A DNA stretch of 14,172 bases, taken from NCBI GenBank assembly GCA_030615425.1, contig JAUWZG010000027.1, positions 1 through 14,172 of the forward strand, read 5' to 3'. This stretch comes from Dehalococcoidia bacterium. GTDB lineage: Bacteria; Chloroflexota; Dehalococcoidia; Dehalococcoidales; BS750m-G39. Position numbers and translations under genes: made by a program. Shown here piece after piece: positions 1 through 8,179 of this stretch (position 1 is its first letter; each line of letters starts with the position of its first letter). Below the pieces are notes generated by a model. The model saw only the letters and a program-made list of their open reading frames with translations. It searched no databases and was not told the DNA's origin.

Positions 1-831
1 CTTCATCGGGTCATCGGTCATCTCACAGGGGAAAACGATAGTGGGAAAGCCCAGAGGGCGGAATTTCTTGGCTAAGGCGGCGCCCCTGATGACTATCTGG
101 TCCTCAAATGCCCGGCGTAGGGTTCTGGAGCCGGAATCAATCACAATATCCTTAACCCCGGCGTCGGTCAGTTTAGTAGTTAGTTCGGCAAGTTCCTCCG
201 GGCTGGAGGCTTTCACCGCCAGGGCACAGGAATTCCCCTTAGCCAAATCTGCCATGCGGTCCAGGTTCTCCTCAGTAGCAGCATAGAGCAATGGTTTCCG
301 GTCAGCACAGACCTTCAAGCCGGCAGCCAAGGTATCAGGGTTGCTGCTCATCAGGATAATGCCACACTCGCTATTTTGCTTTACTTTATTGACCACCGCC
401 TCAAATCTGGCTGCATCGCCCGAATCATCCCTTACCGCTACCAAATCGGGACGAAGGAGAAGACCTATCCTCTCATATTGAAGATTGTTGAACTTCTCCA
501 GCCTACTCTCAATCTTAGAATCCTCCATGGTATCGCTGATGAGGATGGCAAAACCGGGGGGGTTCTCAAACGTTTTTTCATGGCGAAACATGACTGTCTC
601 ACTGCCAACCTTCAATGCCCTGTCGCCGATGCCGATAGTAACCGGCAAAATGGGGGGTGCTGCCGCCTCAGTTAGTTTGGCTTTCGCCTCTTCGGAGACA
701 TAGGGGCAGGCACTTAGTTCCGCCTTACCGGCAGCTAATTTCATGGCAAAGGCAAGACAAGTAGGCTCTCCACACTCCTTACAATTAGTCTTGGGCAGTA
801 ACTTAAATATCTCTATCCCGGTAAGCGGCAT
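1..831 (-). CDS. acsC: Corrinoid iron-sulfur protein large (gamma) subunit, N-terminal 277 codons (partial)
   Basis: AcsC pairs with AcsD to form the corrinoid iron-sulfur protein, which carries the methyl group from methyl-THF to the A-cluster of acetyl-CoA synthase. The frame is open from the ATG at 831 to the left window edge with no stop, so the corrinoid-binding C-terminal part is missing. The N-terminus has the expected [4Fe-4S] motif, with cysteines at residues 17, 20, 25 and 42 (NCKECGEPTCLAFAMK, then ACP); this spacing is that of known CFeSP large subunits. The sequence after it looks like the start of the TIM-barrel domain. The start is fixed by a GAAGGAG Shine-Dalgarno directly after the acsB stop (TAG at 851-849), with nine bases between GGAG and the ATG. 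The gene is therefore probably translated in step with acsB. Identification is firm from motif plus position after acsD, acsA and acsB. Confidence 0.95.
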   Translation of the reverse strand, partial: MPLTGIEIFKLLPKTNCKECGEPTCLAFAMKLAAGKAELSACPYVSEEAKAKLTEAAAPPILPVTIGIGDRALKVGSETVMFRHEKTFENPPGFAILISDTMEDSKIESRLEKFNNLQYERIGLLLRPDLVAVRDDSGDAARFEAVVNKVKQNSECGIILMSSNPDTLAAGLKVCADRKPLLYAATEENLDRMADLAKGNSCALAVKASSPEELAELTTKLTDAGVKDIVIDSGSRTLRRAFEDQIVIRGAALAKKFRPLGFPTIVFPCEMTDDPMK

Positions 832-848
832 ATTTTGCACGCTCCTTC

Positions 849-3056
849 CTATCCCAGTATTGGCTCCATAGAAAGGGCTGGGTGCCCCTTTTCCTGCAGG
901 AAGGGGAGAATCTCCTCCTCGGTAACGCCTACTGTCTCATCGGCAATCATATCAGGCAGGTCGGGCACGCCAACCTCCTCAGCTCTAGCCTTAAGCCGCT
1001 CGGCAATCTCCTCCTTCAGCATCTTGGGCATCCACACCATTCTTTTTATTCCACCATCAGCTACGACAAATTTCCTCTGGCAGATATTATACTTGCCGTG
1101 CCCCACAAAGCCAGGGGTGCTTAAGCCGCCGCCAATAGTCCCAGCCAGTGTAGTGAACTTCATCCCGCAGGGGGTCATCTCCATATATTCCCGATTTACC
1201 GTCATTACCCCGTTGCACATGGGAAGGACAGCAGCAATGCACTCACAGCAACCGCAGGTGGTCATGGGGTCATAAACTATGCTGTAGAAGTTATAATGGT
1301 CTATCTTCTGCCGGGACGCCTTATAGATAAACTCGTTTACCCCTTTCCACTGCCCCAGCTTGGCATCGAGGCACTCTCCCTTTTCCACCGGTTGATTAGG
1401 TCCGGTGGGGTTAATCTCACAAGCCGCTTTGCAGTCCATCCAGTGATAGGAGCCACAAAGTCCAGTTCTCTCCGGGCTAATGCAACAAACATGGCTTGGG
1501 GCAAAGGACTGACACAGGGTGCATGAGTAGTATATATCAGTAGTTTCGTCGGTCATGCCTTCAATCCGGGCATCCCGAGTCCCATATACTGCTCTTGCCT
1601 TTTCTACTATCTCTCTTACCTTATCCTCCTCGGTATAAATCTTTACCTGCATCTTATCAAATATCCGACCAAAATCTTGGTGCAGCTTGGCATGGAGGAG
1701 AGCACCAATGTGATGTAGCCTGAAGCCTTTCTCCACAGCCTGTTTAGCGATTCGTAGCCAGGCAATATCCCTCTGCCCTATATGCATTAATCCCTGAGAG
1801 TAATTTATAAAGTGGTGAATTTGCCTCTCCAAGATAGGTTCATAGTCCTCCTGCATCTCCCTGCCAGCGACCTCAACAGCTATGGCCATGGGTAATTTGG
1901 AACCAGCAGGAACATCAGTCATCTCAGGACCAATCACTTCAATCTTTCCATCCTCTACCTCTTCCATCCGCTTGGAGGTAACCCACTCCACCATTGGCGT
2001 TCTGCCACCACCACACTCTAGATGAATATCCTCCCCCCGAACCCTTTCACCCTCAAAGGCAGGACCATAGGCTACTGGAACCGGCACCTCAGCCACGGTA
2101 ACCTTCAACCCTCTTACCTCTACCGCTTTGGCTACTATCTTATCGTGGGGAACATTAGAGACCACATGCTCATAGGTGCAAACTCCGGTGGGCAGAATCT
2201 CAGGTATTGGGGTATCGGCAATAACCGGGAAGCCAAAGTTAACGCAACCCAGGGCGTTGGCATACCATTCATCGGTAACATAGCCCAGAGGCATAGCAAA
2301 GGCGAAGCAACGGTCTTTATTGTAGATAAGGTGTTTTCTGTATTCTCCAGGTCCGATGCCACCGAAGGTGAAACCAACCCTGATGGCGAAACCAGCAGCA
2401 AATACGGCGGCAGTTATATCAGGACCAAAGGAGACCAAACGAGTTGGCCAGCCAATCTGCACCCCCGCCTCAACAAGCTGCTCAGCGAACCTCTTACCAT
2501 TATGCTCAGCACACATAAAGGTATAAAGGTTCTTCTGCTGGATTTCATGGGCAATTTTAGCCGCTATCTCATTGGTAGGGGCAGCACCAAGGATAGCAGC
2601 AAAGCCGGGGGCGGTGCCATCAACAAATTCAATCCCCCTCTTTCTAAGGATTACATCATCGGCAGCACCTAACCAGATAGTATTTTCATTAACATCTTCC
2701 TGTTTGGTATAGAAATCAGGCTGCTCCAGATACCTTATAGCCTCGATTATCTCCTCAGCGAAGAAGGTTGACATCCCTGCATCAAGGGCTGGAGCCAGGT
2801 AAGGTAAAGGGCAATTCTCCCTCACCGGGGGTGGAAGGAGGGATTTACACCTTTTTAGCACCTGCTCCATATCACCCAGTTTTTCGACTTTAGTTCCTAA
2901 AATTCCATAGATTACCGGCAGGTAATAGGCAGTATTGGGGAAGCCCACTGGTTCATTTGCTCCCCACCTGTCCATCGCCTCCTGCCACTTCTTCTCAGCT
3001 TGGTCTACAATCTTGTAAGCCCCTCTAATAGCTGCTGATGCAATTATTTTAGACAT
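849..3056 (-). CDS. acsB: Acetyl-CoA synthase (CODH/ACS alpha subunit)
   Basis: This cytoplasmic enzyme condenses CO, a corrinoid-bound methyl group and CoA into acetyl-CoA at the nickel-iron-sulfur A-cluster. The product is 735 residues, close to the roughly 729 of the Moorella enzyme, so it is the full bacterial form with the N-terminal CODH-contacting domain. The A-cluster ligands are all visible: Cys512, Cys515, Cys524 and Cys534 for the [4Fe-4S] cluster, and the Cys-Gly-Cys at 601-603 that holds the distal nickel. Their spacing equals that of Moorella Cys506/509/518/528/595/597 with a constant offset of six. The glycine-rich stretch TLAGTIGGGLSTPGFVGHGK (residues 636-655) is typical of the C-terminal domain. 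The ATG at 3056 follows an AAGGGG Shine-Dalgarno, and the gap to acsA is 29 bp. No broken or missing key residue was seen. Confidence 0.98.
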   Translation of the reverse strand: MSKIIASAAIRGAYKIVDQAEKKWQEAMDRWGANEPVGFPNTAYYLPVIYGILGTKVEKLGDMEQVLKRCKSLLPPPVRENCPLPYLAPALDAGMSTFFAEEIIEAIRYLEQPDFYTKQEDVNENTIWLGAADDVILRKRGIEFVDGTAPGFAAILGAAPTNEIAAKIAHEIQQKNLYTFMCAEHNGKRFAEQLVEAGVQIGWPTRLVSFGPDITAAVFAAGFAIRVGFTFGGIGPGEYRKHLIYNKDRCFAFAMPLGYVTDEWYANALGCVNFGFPVIADTPIPEILPTGVCTYEHVVSNVPHDKIVAKAVEVRGLKVTVAEVPVPVAYGPAFEGERVRGEDIHLECGGGRTPMVEWVTSKRMEEVEDGKIEVIGPEMTDVPAGSKLPMAIAVEVAGREMQEDYEPILERQIHHFINYSQGLMHIGQRDIAWLRIAKQAVEKGFRLHHIGALLHAKLHQDFGRIFDKMQVKIYTEEDKVREIVEKARAVYGTRDARIEGMTDETTDIYYSCTLCQSFAPSHVCCISPERTGLCGSYHWMDCKAACEINPTGPNQPVEKGECLDAKLGQWKGVNEFIYKASRQKIDHYNFYSIVYDPMTTCGCCECIAAVLPMCNGVMTVNREYMEMTPCGMKFTTLAGTIGGGLSTPGFVGHGKYNICQRKFVVADGGIKRMVWMPKMLKEEIAERLKARAEEVGVPDLPDMIADETVGVTEEEILPFLQEKGHPALSMEPILG

Positions 3057-3085
3057 ATTTTCTTACCCCTTTACCTTTTCGGTGA

Positions 3086-5053
3086 TTAAGCTCCAGCCAG
3101 TTCCCGTCTCATCTCCATATCATAGAGCACTCGCTCTCTAGCCTTATCAATGCCCAGAGCCTTGCGCTTCTTGTCAATGTGGTCAATCATGAGATGAGCG
3201 GCTTTAATTGGGTCTGGCTCAAAAGCCCACATCCCGCCATACATATCTTCAAAGTCCTTGAACAAGAAATCAGTCACCTCTTTACTGCCCAGGGTAGGCC
3301 AGTTAACGCCAAAGACGGTGAATACCCCTGAGCCAACAAAGTATTGACCGATGGAGATTGCCTTCTCACTCATCCACTCCGGGGCAGCCCCAGCTACAGG
3401 CAGTTCGCTGATATCATCACCCAAGCCACCGTCTTTTACCATAGCAGTAGCCGCCATCAATATTCGGCTGTTATCAACACACGAACCGACATGCAATACC
3501 GGAGGAATACCGACTGTTTCGCATACTGAAGCCAGTCCCTCGCCAGCATATTTTGACGCTGCTTCCGGGGTCATCAGTCCCGCCTTGGCAGCAGCCATAG
3601 CACTACAGCCGGTCTGGACTACCAGAACATCATTCTTTATCAGTTCCTTAATCATTGTGACGTGAATATCATCATGCTTAACCCTGGCATTATTACAGCC
3701 GACAACACCAGCTAGCCCCCTTATCCTGCCATTGATGATATTGTCATTTAATGGTCGGTAGGAAGCACGGAAAAGACCACCCAGCAGGTAGTTGATAGTT
3801 TCGTGGCTGAATCCAGCCACCAGGTCAGTTTGCTCCTCAGGGATATCAATATTGCTCCCCCGTTTGGGGAAATTATCAATGGCGGTCTTGACTATAGCCC
3901 TGGCTGACTCCATAGCGTTATGCTCATCAAATTCAATGTGCATAGCACCAGAAATTTTGGCCTTGGGTGAGGTGGTGATAATCTTGGTATGGTAGCACTG
4001 GGCAATATCGGGCAAGGACTGCATAATACACTGGACATCTACCACCATAGCATCCACTGCCCCGGTGACCAGAGCCAGCTCCTGTTGCAGGAAATTCCCG
4101 GCTAGTGGTACCCCATGGCGCATCAGTATCTCGTTGGCAGTGCAACACATACCAGCCAGATTTATCCCGTTAGCCCCTTTGGACTTAGCCAGCTCTATCA
4201 TCTGTGGCTCTTGAGCAGCGACGACAATCATCTCCGAAAGCAGGGGTTCATGACCGTGAATGATAAGGTTTACCTCGTCTCGTTTAAGCACCCCTAAGTT
4301 TATCTTGCCGAGAACAGGCACTGGGGTACCGAAGAGTATATCCTGTAATTCGGTGGCAATCATGCTGCCGCCCCAGCCATCAGCTATAGACGCTCTGACT
4401 CCCTGTCGGAGCAGGTTTCGGTAGTCTTGGTCAACCCCGATGTGGGTTCGGTGCATTATCTCCACAATTTCTCTATCTATGCCTCTGGGGGCAACCCCCT
4501 CCCGTCGCCACAATTCCTGACGCTTTAGCGGTGCCCTTCTCAGGAACAGAACCTCGCCCTCCTGTTTACCAAACTCAGCCAGGGCTATCTCACCGATCTC
4601 AATAGCTATTTCATTGTTGCTCCGGTCTCCAATTTCAATACCCCAATCCAGAGCCAGTTGCAGTAGCTTTTGCTCATCTTTTATCTCGTAGCCTGGTGCC
4701 TCTCCCTTAGCTACCGCCAGGAAGAGCTCAGCTACCCCCCGACCGTGGTCGGAGTGGGCGGCCGCCCCACCGGCTACCATCCGAATGAAATTACGAGCGG
4801 CGATGGTCTCAGCGGTAGCCCCACAGATGCCCCGTCTCTTCTTTTTTTCCTCTGGGGTTTCCTCTTTACCCTTAGGTAAGGGCACCCGGCAGGGTCCCAT
4901 ACCGCAGTGCTTACAGCAACTGCCAACCATCCCAATAGGACAGGGCTTCATCGTCTCAGCTCTATCAAAGGCGGTATTCACCCCATCAGCGGCTGCTTTC
5001 TCAATCATCCTAACACTGGCGCTATCAATGCTCTTGGTCTCTGCTTCTGCCAT
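3086..5053 (-). CDS. acsA: Carbon monoxide dehydrogenase catalytic subunit (CODH/ACS beta)
   Basis: AcsA reduces CO2 to CO at a Ni-Fe-S C-cluster and passes CO through a tunnel to AcsB. The 655-residue product has the CooS-family architecture. N-terminal cysteines 38 and 46 fit the D-cluster at the dimer interface, and cysteines 47, 50, 55 and 77 fit the B-cluster. Candidate C-cluster ligands are His267 (HGHEP), Cys303 or Cys304 (GMCCTANE), Cys342, Cys453 (GVVGCNNA), Cys483 (QTGCSA) and Cys525 (HVGSCVDNSR). The loop between the last two B-cluster cysteines has 21 residues and is rich in Lys/Glu; I recall about 13 in well-studied CooS proteins. The ATG at 5053 follows an AAGGGGGT Shine-Dalgarno. 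Upstream is an unusually long gap holding a palindromic repeat element; downstream is acsB. The pairing with acsB marks it as the ACS-associated enzyme rather than a stand-alone CooS. Confidence 0.97.
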   Translation of the reverse strand: MAEAETKSIDSASVRMIEKAAADGVNTAFDRAETMKPCPIGMVGSCCKHCGMGPCRVPLPKGKEETPEEKKKRRGICGATAETIAARNFIRMVAGGAAAHSDHGRGVAELFLAVAKGEAPGYEIKDEQKLLQLALDWGIEIGDRSNNEIAIEIGEIALAEFGKQEGEVLFLRRAPLKRQELWRREGVAPRGIDREIVEIMHRTHIGVDQDYRNLLRQGVRASIADGWGGSMIATELQDILFGTPVPVLGKINLGVLKRDEVNLIIHGHEPLLSEMIVVAAQEPQMIELAKSKGANGINLAGMCCTANEILMRHGVPLAGNFLQQELALVTGAVDAMVVDVQCIMQSLPDIAQCYHTKIITTSPKAKISGAMHIEFDEHNAMESARAIVKTAIDNFPKRGSNIDIPEEQTDLVAGFSHETINYLLGGLFRASYRPLNDNIINGRIRGLAGVVGCNNARVKHDDIHVTMIKELIKNDVLVVQTGCSAMAAAKAGLMTPEAASKYAGEGLASVCETVGIPPVLHVGSCVDNSRILMAATAMVKDGGLGDDISELPVAGAAPEWMSEKAISIGQYFVGSGVFTVFGVNWPTLGSKEVTDFLFKDFEDMYGGMWAFEPDPIKAAHLMIDHIDKKRKALGIDKARERVLYDMEMRRELAGA

Positions 5054-5080
5054 CCTGCTTACCCCCTTTCAATCTTGAGA

Positions 5081-5236
5081 CTGTTTAGTTGTCATTGCGA
5101 GGTCGCCTAGGCGACCGAAGCAATCTCTGAAAGCAATTGTGAGATTGCTTCGCGGAGCCTGTCCTGAGCGCCATGAGATTCTTCGCTACGCTCAGAATGA
5201 CACGAAGCGAAGGGCTCGCAATGACAGTTTGAGTTG
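5081..5236. repeat. MITE-like palindromic repeat element, copy 1 (156 bp)
   Basis: This non-coding element fills most of the gap between acsD and acsA. It is bounded by a 12-bp perfect terminal inverted repeat, TGTCATTGCGAG at 5090-5101 and its complement at 5215-5226. Inside are a 16-bp perfect palindrome with a CCTAGG core (5101-5116) and a 12-bp perfect stem, CGAAGCAATCTC at 5116-5127 pairing with 5141-5152. The reverse complement of the segment at 13194-13373 matches it along its whole length, with about seven mismatches by eye and one extra 24-bp unit in that copy. The similarity includes short flanks (CTGTTTAG on one side, TTTGAGTTG on the other). It has no transposase, so if mobile it would depend on enzymes elsewhere. 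Because it lies inside an apparent operon it should be transcribed and could fold in the mRNA. A REP/BIME-type repeat is the alternative description. Confidence 0.85.
5101..5116. repeat. 16-bp perfect palindrome in element copy 1
   Basis: GGTCGCCTAGGCGACC is a perfect palindrome and is conserved unchanged in the other element copy at 13338-13353. It sits just inside one terminal inverted repeat. It could be a protein-binding site, or the paired core of a hairpin, needed for spread of the element; neither is shown by the sequence alone. Confidence 0.8.
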
Positions 5237-5261
5237 CTAAATACCCCCATCTTTGATTATT

Positions 5262-6209
5262 TTAGGAAGCTGCCAATTCAGCTATCATCTCCCGAACCAG
5301 CTTTATTGCCTCCGGGTGCCTCATAATAATCACGTCCCCTCCAGCCAGAATCAGAACCATAGCTGACATTGCTTCCAACAAGATTCCCCGCTTCTTGGCA
5401 TCCCCTAGCTTGGGGTCTTCCCCCGTTGGGATATGTACTTCCTTGGTCTTCCACGCCTCTTTAGATATATTGCAGATGAGAGGGAACTGGAGCTTTTCAT
5501 CCTGCTGGGTTAGTCCTGCCATCCTCATTCTTTCCATTACTGAGTAACAATACTCAATACCATAGCCTATGCAACTGGTAGTGGGGTCCGTTACAATCAG
5601 TTCGTCAGGGACACCGAGATTGCCCAGCAGGATATTAAGCTGCTTGGCTAGGTTTATGTCTATAGGCGTTGACGAAATCACCGTGTGGTGGTAACCGATA
5701 GCCACAGCGCCAATTTTTTTATGGTCTCCCTCCTCAACCGGCCCGATAATCAGATTTTTACCCTGGCAAACCTCGCATACCTTCCTCAGAACCTCGGTAT
5801 CTTTCTCATGATTAGCCGTTCCCCAGACGATTAGGGGAACATCAATAGCATCAGCTACCTTCTTGACCACTTCGGCGGCTTCATCCGCCCCCCGGTCAAG
5901 CCCGTTGGGGTCAGTGCTCACTAGTTGCAGGCAAATCATCTCCGCCCCGTAATCGTCAACGCATTTCTTCGCCCAGGCAACAGGGTCATCGGTCACCCCT
6001 TTAAACGGCTCCAGGGCAGCCTCAGCCCACTCCTGGGGTGGCATATCCCAGACCTCCATGGCTATTTTGGGCAAGTGCGGCATCTCCCCTTCAAAAAGGT
6101 AAAACGGGTAGCATGTCTCCCCGCCAACTGTTACCGCTTTCTCACCACTGCCCAGCTTTATCTCCTTAATCTTGCCGCTATACGCTGTCTTAGGGATTTC
6201 AAATGCCAT
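5262..6209 (-). CDS. acsD: Corrinoid iron-sulfur protein small (delta) subunit
   Basis: AcsD is the small TIM-barrel partner of AcsC in the corrinoid iron-sulfur protein. The product is 315 residues from the chosen ATG; the Moorella protein is about 323. Typical family stretches are visible: GGETCYPFYLFEGEMP near the N-terminus, the central SSTPIDINLAKQLNILLGNL, then DPTTSCIGYGIEYCYSVMER, and MRHPEAIKLV at the C-terminus. A longer in-frame reading from a TTG at 6230 is possible, but the ATG at 6209 is preferred. An AAGGAGG sits eight bases before it, inside the longer reading, and homologues begin with a similar short N-terminus. The stop of the upstream 72-codon ORF (6229-6227) is 17 bp before this start, which suggests translational coupling. 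It is separated from its functional partner acsC by acsA and acsB. Confidence 0.95.
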   Translation of the reverse strand: MAFEIPKTAYSGKIKEIKLGSGEKAVTVGGETCYPFYLFEGEMPHLPKIAMEVWDMPPQEWAEAALEPFKGVTDDPVAWAKKCVDDYGAEMICLQLVSTDPNGLDRGADEAAEVVKKVADAIDVPLIVWGTANHEKDTEVLRKVCEVCQGKNLIIGPVEEGDHKKIGAVAIGYHHTVISSTPIDINLAKQLNILLGNLGVPDELIVTDPTTSCIGYGIEYCYSVMERMRMAGLTQQDEKLQFPLICNISKEAWKTKEVHIPTGEDPKLGDAKKRGILLEAMSAMVLILAGGDVIIMRHPEAIKLVREMIAELAAS

Positions 6210-6226
6210 CCTCATGTCCTCCTTAC

Positions 6227-6445
6227 TCAAGCCGGATTCTTCCGCTTCTCACTGCCATACCAGTCCTTGCCATACCAATATCGCTCACCACTTTGCAGAT
6301 ATTTGAGCTTCTCCTCTCTTCCCTCTAGTTTCTGTCTCCATTTCCCAGCATCCTCACCCTCTGGTTTACCCTCCTCAAAGGTCGCTCCCAGCACCTCCAC
6401 CTCATCCCTGCCAGGTGCCTTCTTTTTCTCAATCTTATATTCCAT
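6227..6445 (-). CDS. Unknown small, highly charged 72-residue protein inside the acs operon
   Basis: I do not recognise this protein. It begins at an ATG with an AGGAGG Shine-Dalgarno that overlaps the folD stop codon (TAGGAGG), and it ends 17 bp before the preferred acsD start. The tight packing on both sides and good ribosome site support a real gene. The product is rich in Lys, Glu, Gly and Arg, has no cysteine, and shows no signal peptide or membrane segment. Near the C-terminus is an aromatic cluster, RYWYGKDWYGSEK (residues 55-67), with a repeated WYG. The middle (residues 35-50) could form a charged helix. Its place between folD and acsD suggests a small accessory or regulatory protein of the CODH/ACS/CFeSP complex, but that rests on position only. 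A chance ORF is less likely but possible. Confidence 0.65.
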   Translation of the reverse strand: MEYKIEKKKAPGRDEVEVLGATFEEGKPEGEDAGKWRQKLEGREEKLKYLQSGERYWYGKDWYGSEKRKNPA

Positions 6446-6459
6446 CCCTTTACTACCTC

Positions 6460-7347
6460 CTAGGCTATGCCGGCGGCTAATTTTGCCGCTCTTACTGTAT
6501 TTAGCATAAGCATGGTTATAGTCATAGGTCCTACTCCACCAGGAACCGGGGTAATGGCTTTAGCCTTTTCCTTAACCGCTTCAAAGTCAACATCTCCGCA
6601 CAGGATAGCCTTACCCTCTGCGGTTTTTCCTATTCGGTTAACGCCGACATCAATTACCACTGCCCCTTCCTTAACCATATCAGCGGTGATAGCCTTGGGT
6701 TTGCCGGCAGCCACAATCAGTATATCGGCTCTCCTGGTATGAAAAGCCATATCCTTGGTTCTGGTGTGGCATATCGTTACGGTGGCATTAGCCCCATCCT
6801 TCTTCTGGAGCAGGATATTGGCTATAGGTTTGCCTACGATGTTGCTTCTGCCCACAACCACCACCTCTGCCCCCTCAATCTTAGTCCCAGACCTGATTAG
6901 AAGCTGCTGGATTCCATGTGGAGTGCAGGGCAAATAATCTGGCTCTCCAATCATCAACTTGCCCACGTTCACCGGGTGAAAGCCATCCACATCCTTTTTG
7001 GGGTCAATGGCATAAAGAGCCTTGGTGGTATCAATATGCTTGGGCAGGGGTAATTGGACTAAAATCCCATGAATCTTGGGGTCTTTGTTTAGCTTGTCAA
7101 TGAGCTTGAGTAGTTCTGCCTCACTGGTATCAGCCGGCAGGTCATGCCTTTCCGAATAGACGCCCAGGGCTATGGATGCCTTCTCCTTCGCTCCAACATA
7201 AACCTGGGATGCCGGGTCTTCGCCTACCAGGACAGTGGCTAACCCCGGTATAAGATTATGCTTTTCCTTGAGCTCAGCGATTTCCTGTTTCAGCTCCTCT
7301 CGAATCTGCTTGGCAATTTCAGTGCCACTAATAATCTGTGCTGGCAT
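6460..7347 (-). CDS. folD: Bifunctional methylene-THF dehydrogenase / methenyl-THF cyclohydrolase
   Basis: FolD catalyses two steps of the methyl branch: dehydration of formyl-THF to methenyl-THF and its reduction to methylene-THF with NAD(P)H. The product has 295 residues, normal for the family. The catalytic residues are in place: Tyr50 and Lys54 in SQVYVGAKEKAS, Gln98 in GILVQLPLP, and Asp121 in PKKDVDGFHPVNVGK. The numbering matches the E. coli enzyme (Lys54, Gln98, Asp121). The Rossmann nucleotide-binding motif is VVVGRSNIVGKP (residues 163-174), and the C-terminal signature is ITPVPGGVGPMTITML (265-280). The ATG at 7347 follows an AGGGGGT Shine-Dalgarno and lies 14 bp after the upstream ATPase gene. 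Its place between fhs and the acs genes indicates a role in carbon fixation or acetyl-CoA oxidation, beyond general one-carbon metabolism. Confidence 0.97.
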   Translation of the reverse strand: MPAQIISGTEIAKQIREELKQEIAELKEKHNLIPGLATVLVGEDPASQVYVGAKEKASIALGVYSERHDLPADTSEAELLKLIDKLNKDPKIHGILVQLPLPKHIDTTKALYAIDPKKDVDGFHPVNVGKLMIGEPDYLPCTPHGIQQLLIRSGTKIEGAEVVVVGRSNIVGKPIANILLQKKDGANATVTICHTRTKDMAFHTRRADILIVAAGKPKAITADMVKEGAVVIDVGVNRIGKTAEGKAILCGDVDFEAVKEKAKAITPVPGGVGPMTITMLMLNTVRAAKLAAGIA

Positions 7348-7361
7348 TTTCTACCCCCTTT

Positions 7362-8141
7362 TTAATGAGCTAGACTTTCCGATTTTCCACTAAGAAGCTT
7401 TGCCATCAAATCACTAACTGCCCTCACCGCTTTGGAGGTATCAGGCAGGTCAAGAAGTGGCTTTAGCTTGAGGTCATACTGATATACTTCTTCATCTAAA
7501 GGAATGGTGGCTACGGGGTTGATTCCCAATCTGGTCAGTTCCTCAGCGACGAGAGCGTCTAGCCTGGCGGGGACAAAATTGATTATCACCGATTGCCTCT
7601 TCACTGCCAGTTTAAGTTCAGTGACCAGGTCCCTTATCCGCGCCACAGTTCGAACGCCCTTCACCGAATGGTCGGAGATTATAAGTAGCTCATCAACATC
7701 CTGCGTGGTTCTCCGTGACAGATGCTCCATCCCCGCCTCATTATCCATAACCATATAGGTATAGTTTTCAGCCAGGGTATCAGCAAATTTTTTCAGGATA
7801 AGATTGGGATAGCAGTAACACTCCGTACCCTCACCCCTACCCATGGTCAACAGGTCAAGCCCCTCAGCTTCCACCATAGCCTCGTTTAATTTATACTCCA
7901 GATAGTCCTGCTTGTTTATCCCGGGGGGAATTTTTATTTTATCCCTTTGAAAATCGTCAAGTACCAAGCCAACCGTTTGTTTTATGTCAAGTCCTAAACT
8001 CTCCCCTAGGTTGGCGTTAGGGTCAGCATCAATAGCCAGAATTGGTCCCGCTCCGTTCTTCATCAGGTAGCGAATGATGAGACTCGCCACCGATGTCTTC
8101 CCACTGCCGCCCTTTCCAGCTACAGCAATACTAAAACTCAA
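7362..8141 (-). CDS. acsF: CooC/AcsF-family nickel-insertion ATPase (AcsF-like)
   Basis: Proteins of this MinD-like family bind nickel and use ATP to mature CODH or ACS. The 259-residue product starts with a deviant Walker A motif, GKGGSGKTS (residues 9-17). The switch region contains DADPNANLG (38-46), the Walker B region is MVMDNEAGMEHLSRR (130-144), and a Cys-Tyr-Cys at 108-110 matches the metal-binding CxC of CooC dimers. The start is a TTG at 8141, supported by a GGAGG eight bases upstream and by the motif lying at the expected distance from the N-terminus. It sits 38 bp after fhs and 14 bp before folD. The sequence reads more like AcsF proteins of acs operons than stand-alone CooC, so I favour ACS or CODH/ACS maturation. 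That split is an inference; cooC is an equally fair label. Confidence 0.88.
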   Translation of the reverse strand: MSFSIAVAGKGGSGKTSVASLIIRYLMKNGAGPILAIDADPNANLGESLGLDIKQTVGLVLDDFQRDKIKIPPGINKQDYLEYKLNEAMVEAEGLDLLTMGRGEGTECYCYPNLILKKFADTLAENYTYMVMDNEAGMEHLSRRTTQDVDELLIISDHSVKGVRTVARIRDLVTELKLAVKRQSVIINFVPARLDALVAEELTRLGINPVATIPLDEEVYQYDLKLKPLLDLPDTSKAVRAVSDLMAKLLSGKSESLAH

Positions 8142-8179
8142 ACGGTTATCCTCCGCTTCGTCTTGCTCTTTAACAACTT

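Noticed and set aside
2022..2672. Long plus-strand open frame (216 codons) opposite acsB
   Set aside because: It lies entirely antisense to a gene with all A-cluster residues in place, and its translation shows no recognisable domain.
5081..5236. Repeat element as an RNA gene such as a tRNA or a riboswitch
   Set aside because: No cloverleaf or known aptamer core was seen, and a near-identical inverted copy lies next to unrelated genes, as expected for a dispersed repeat.
6210..6230. TTG start at 6230 for acsD
   Set aside because: It would place the Shine-Dalgarno AAGGAGG inside the coding region; the ATG at 6209 has ideal spacing from that site and fits homologue N-termini.
5925..6509. Plus-strand open frame of 194 codons opposite acsD and the 72-codon ORF
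   Set aside because: Antisense to acsD, low-complexity Ser/Pro/Leu-rich tail, no family resemblance.
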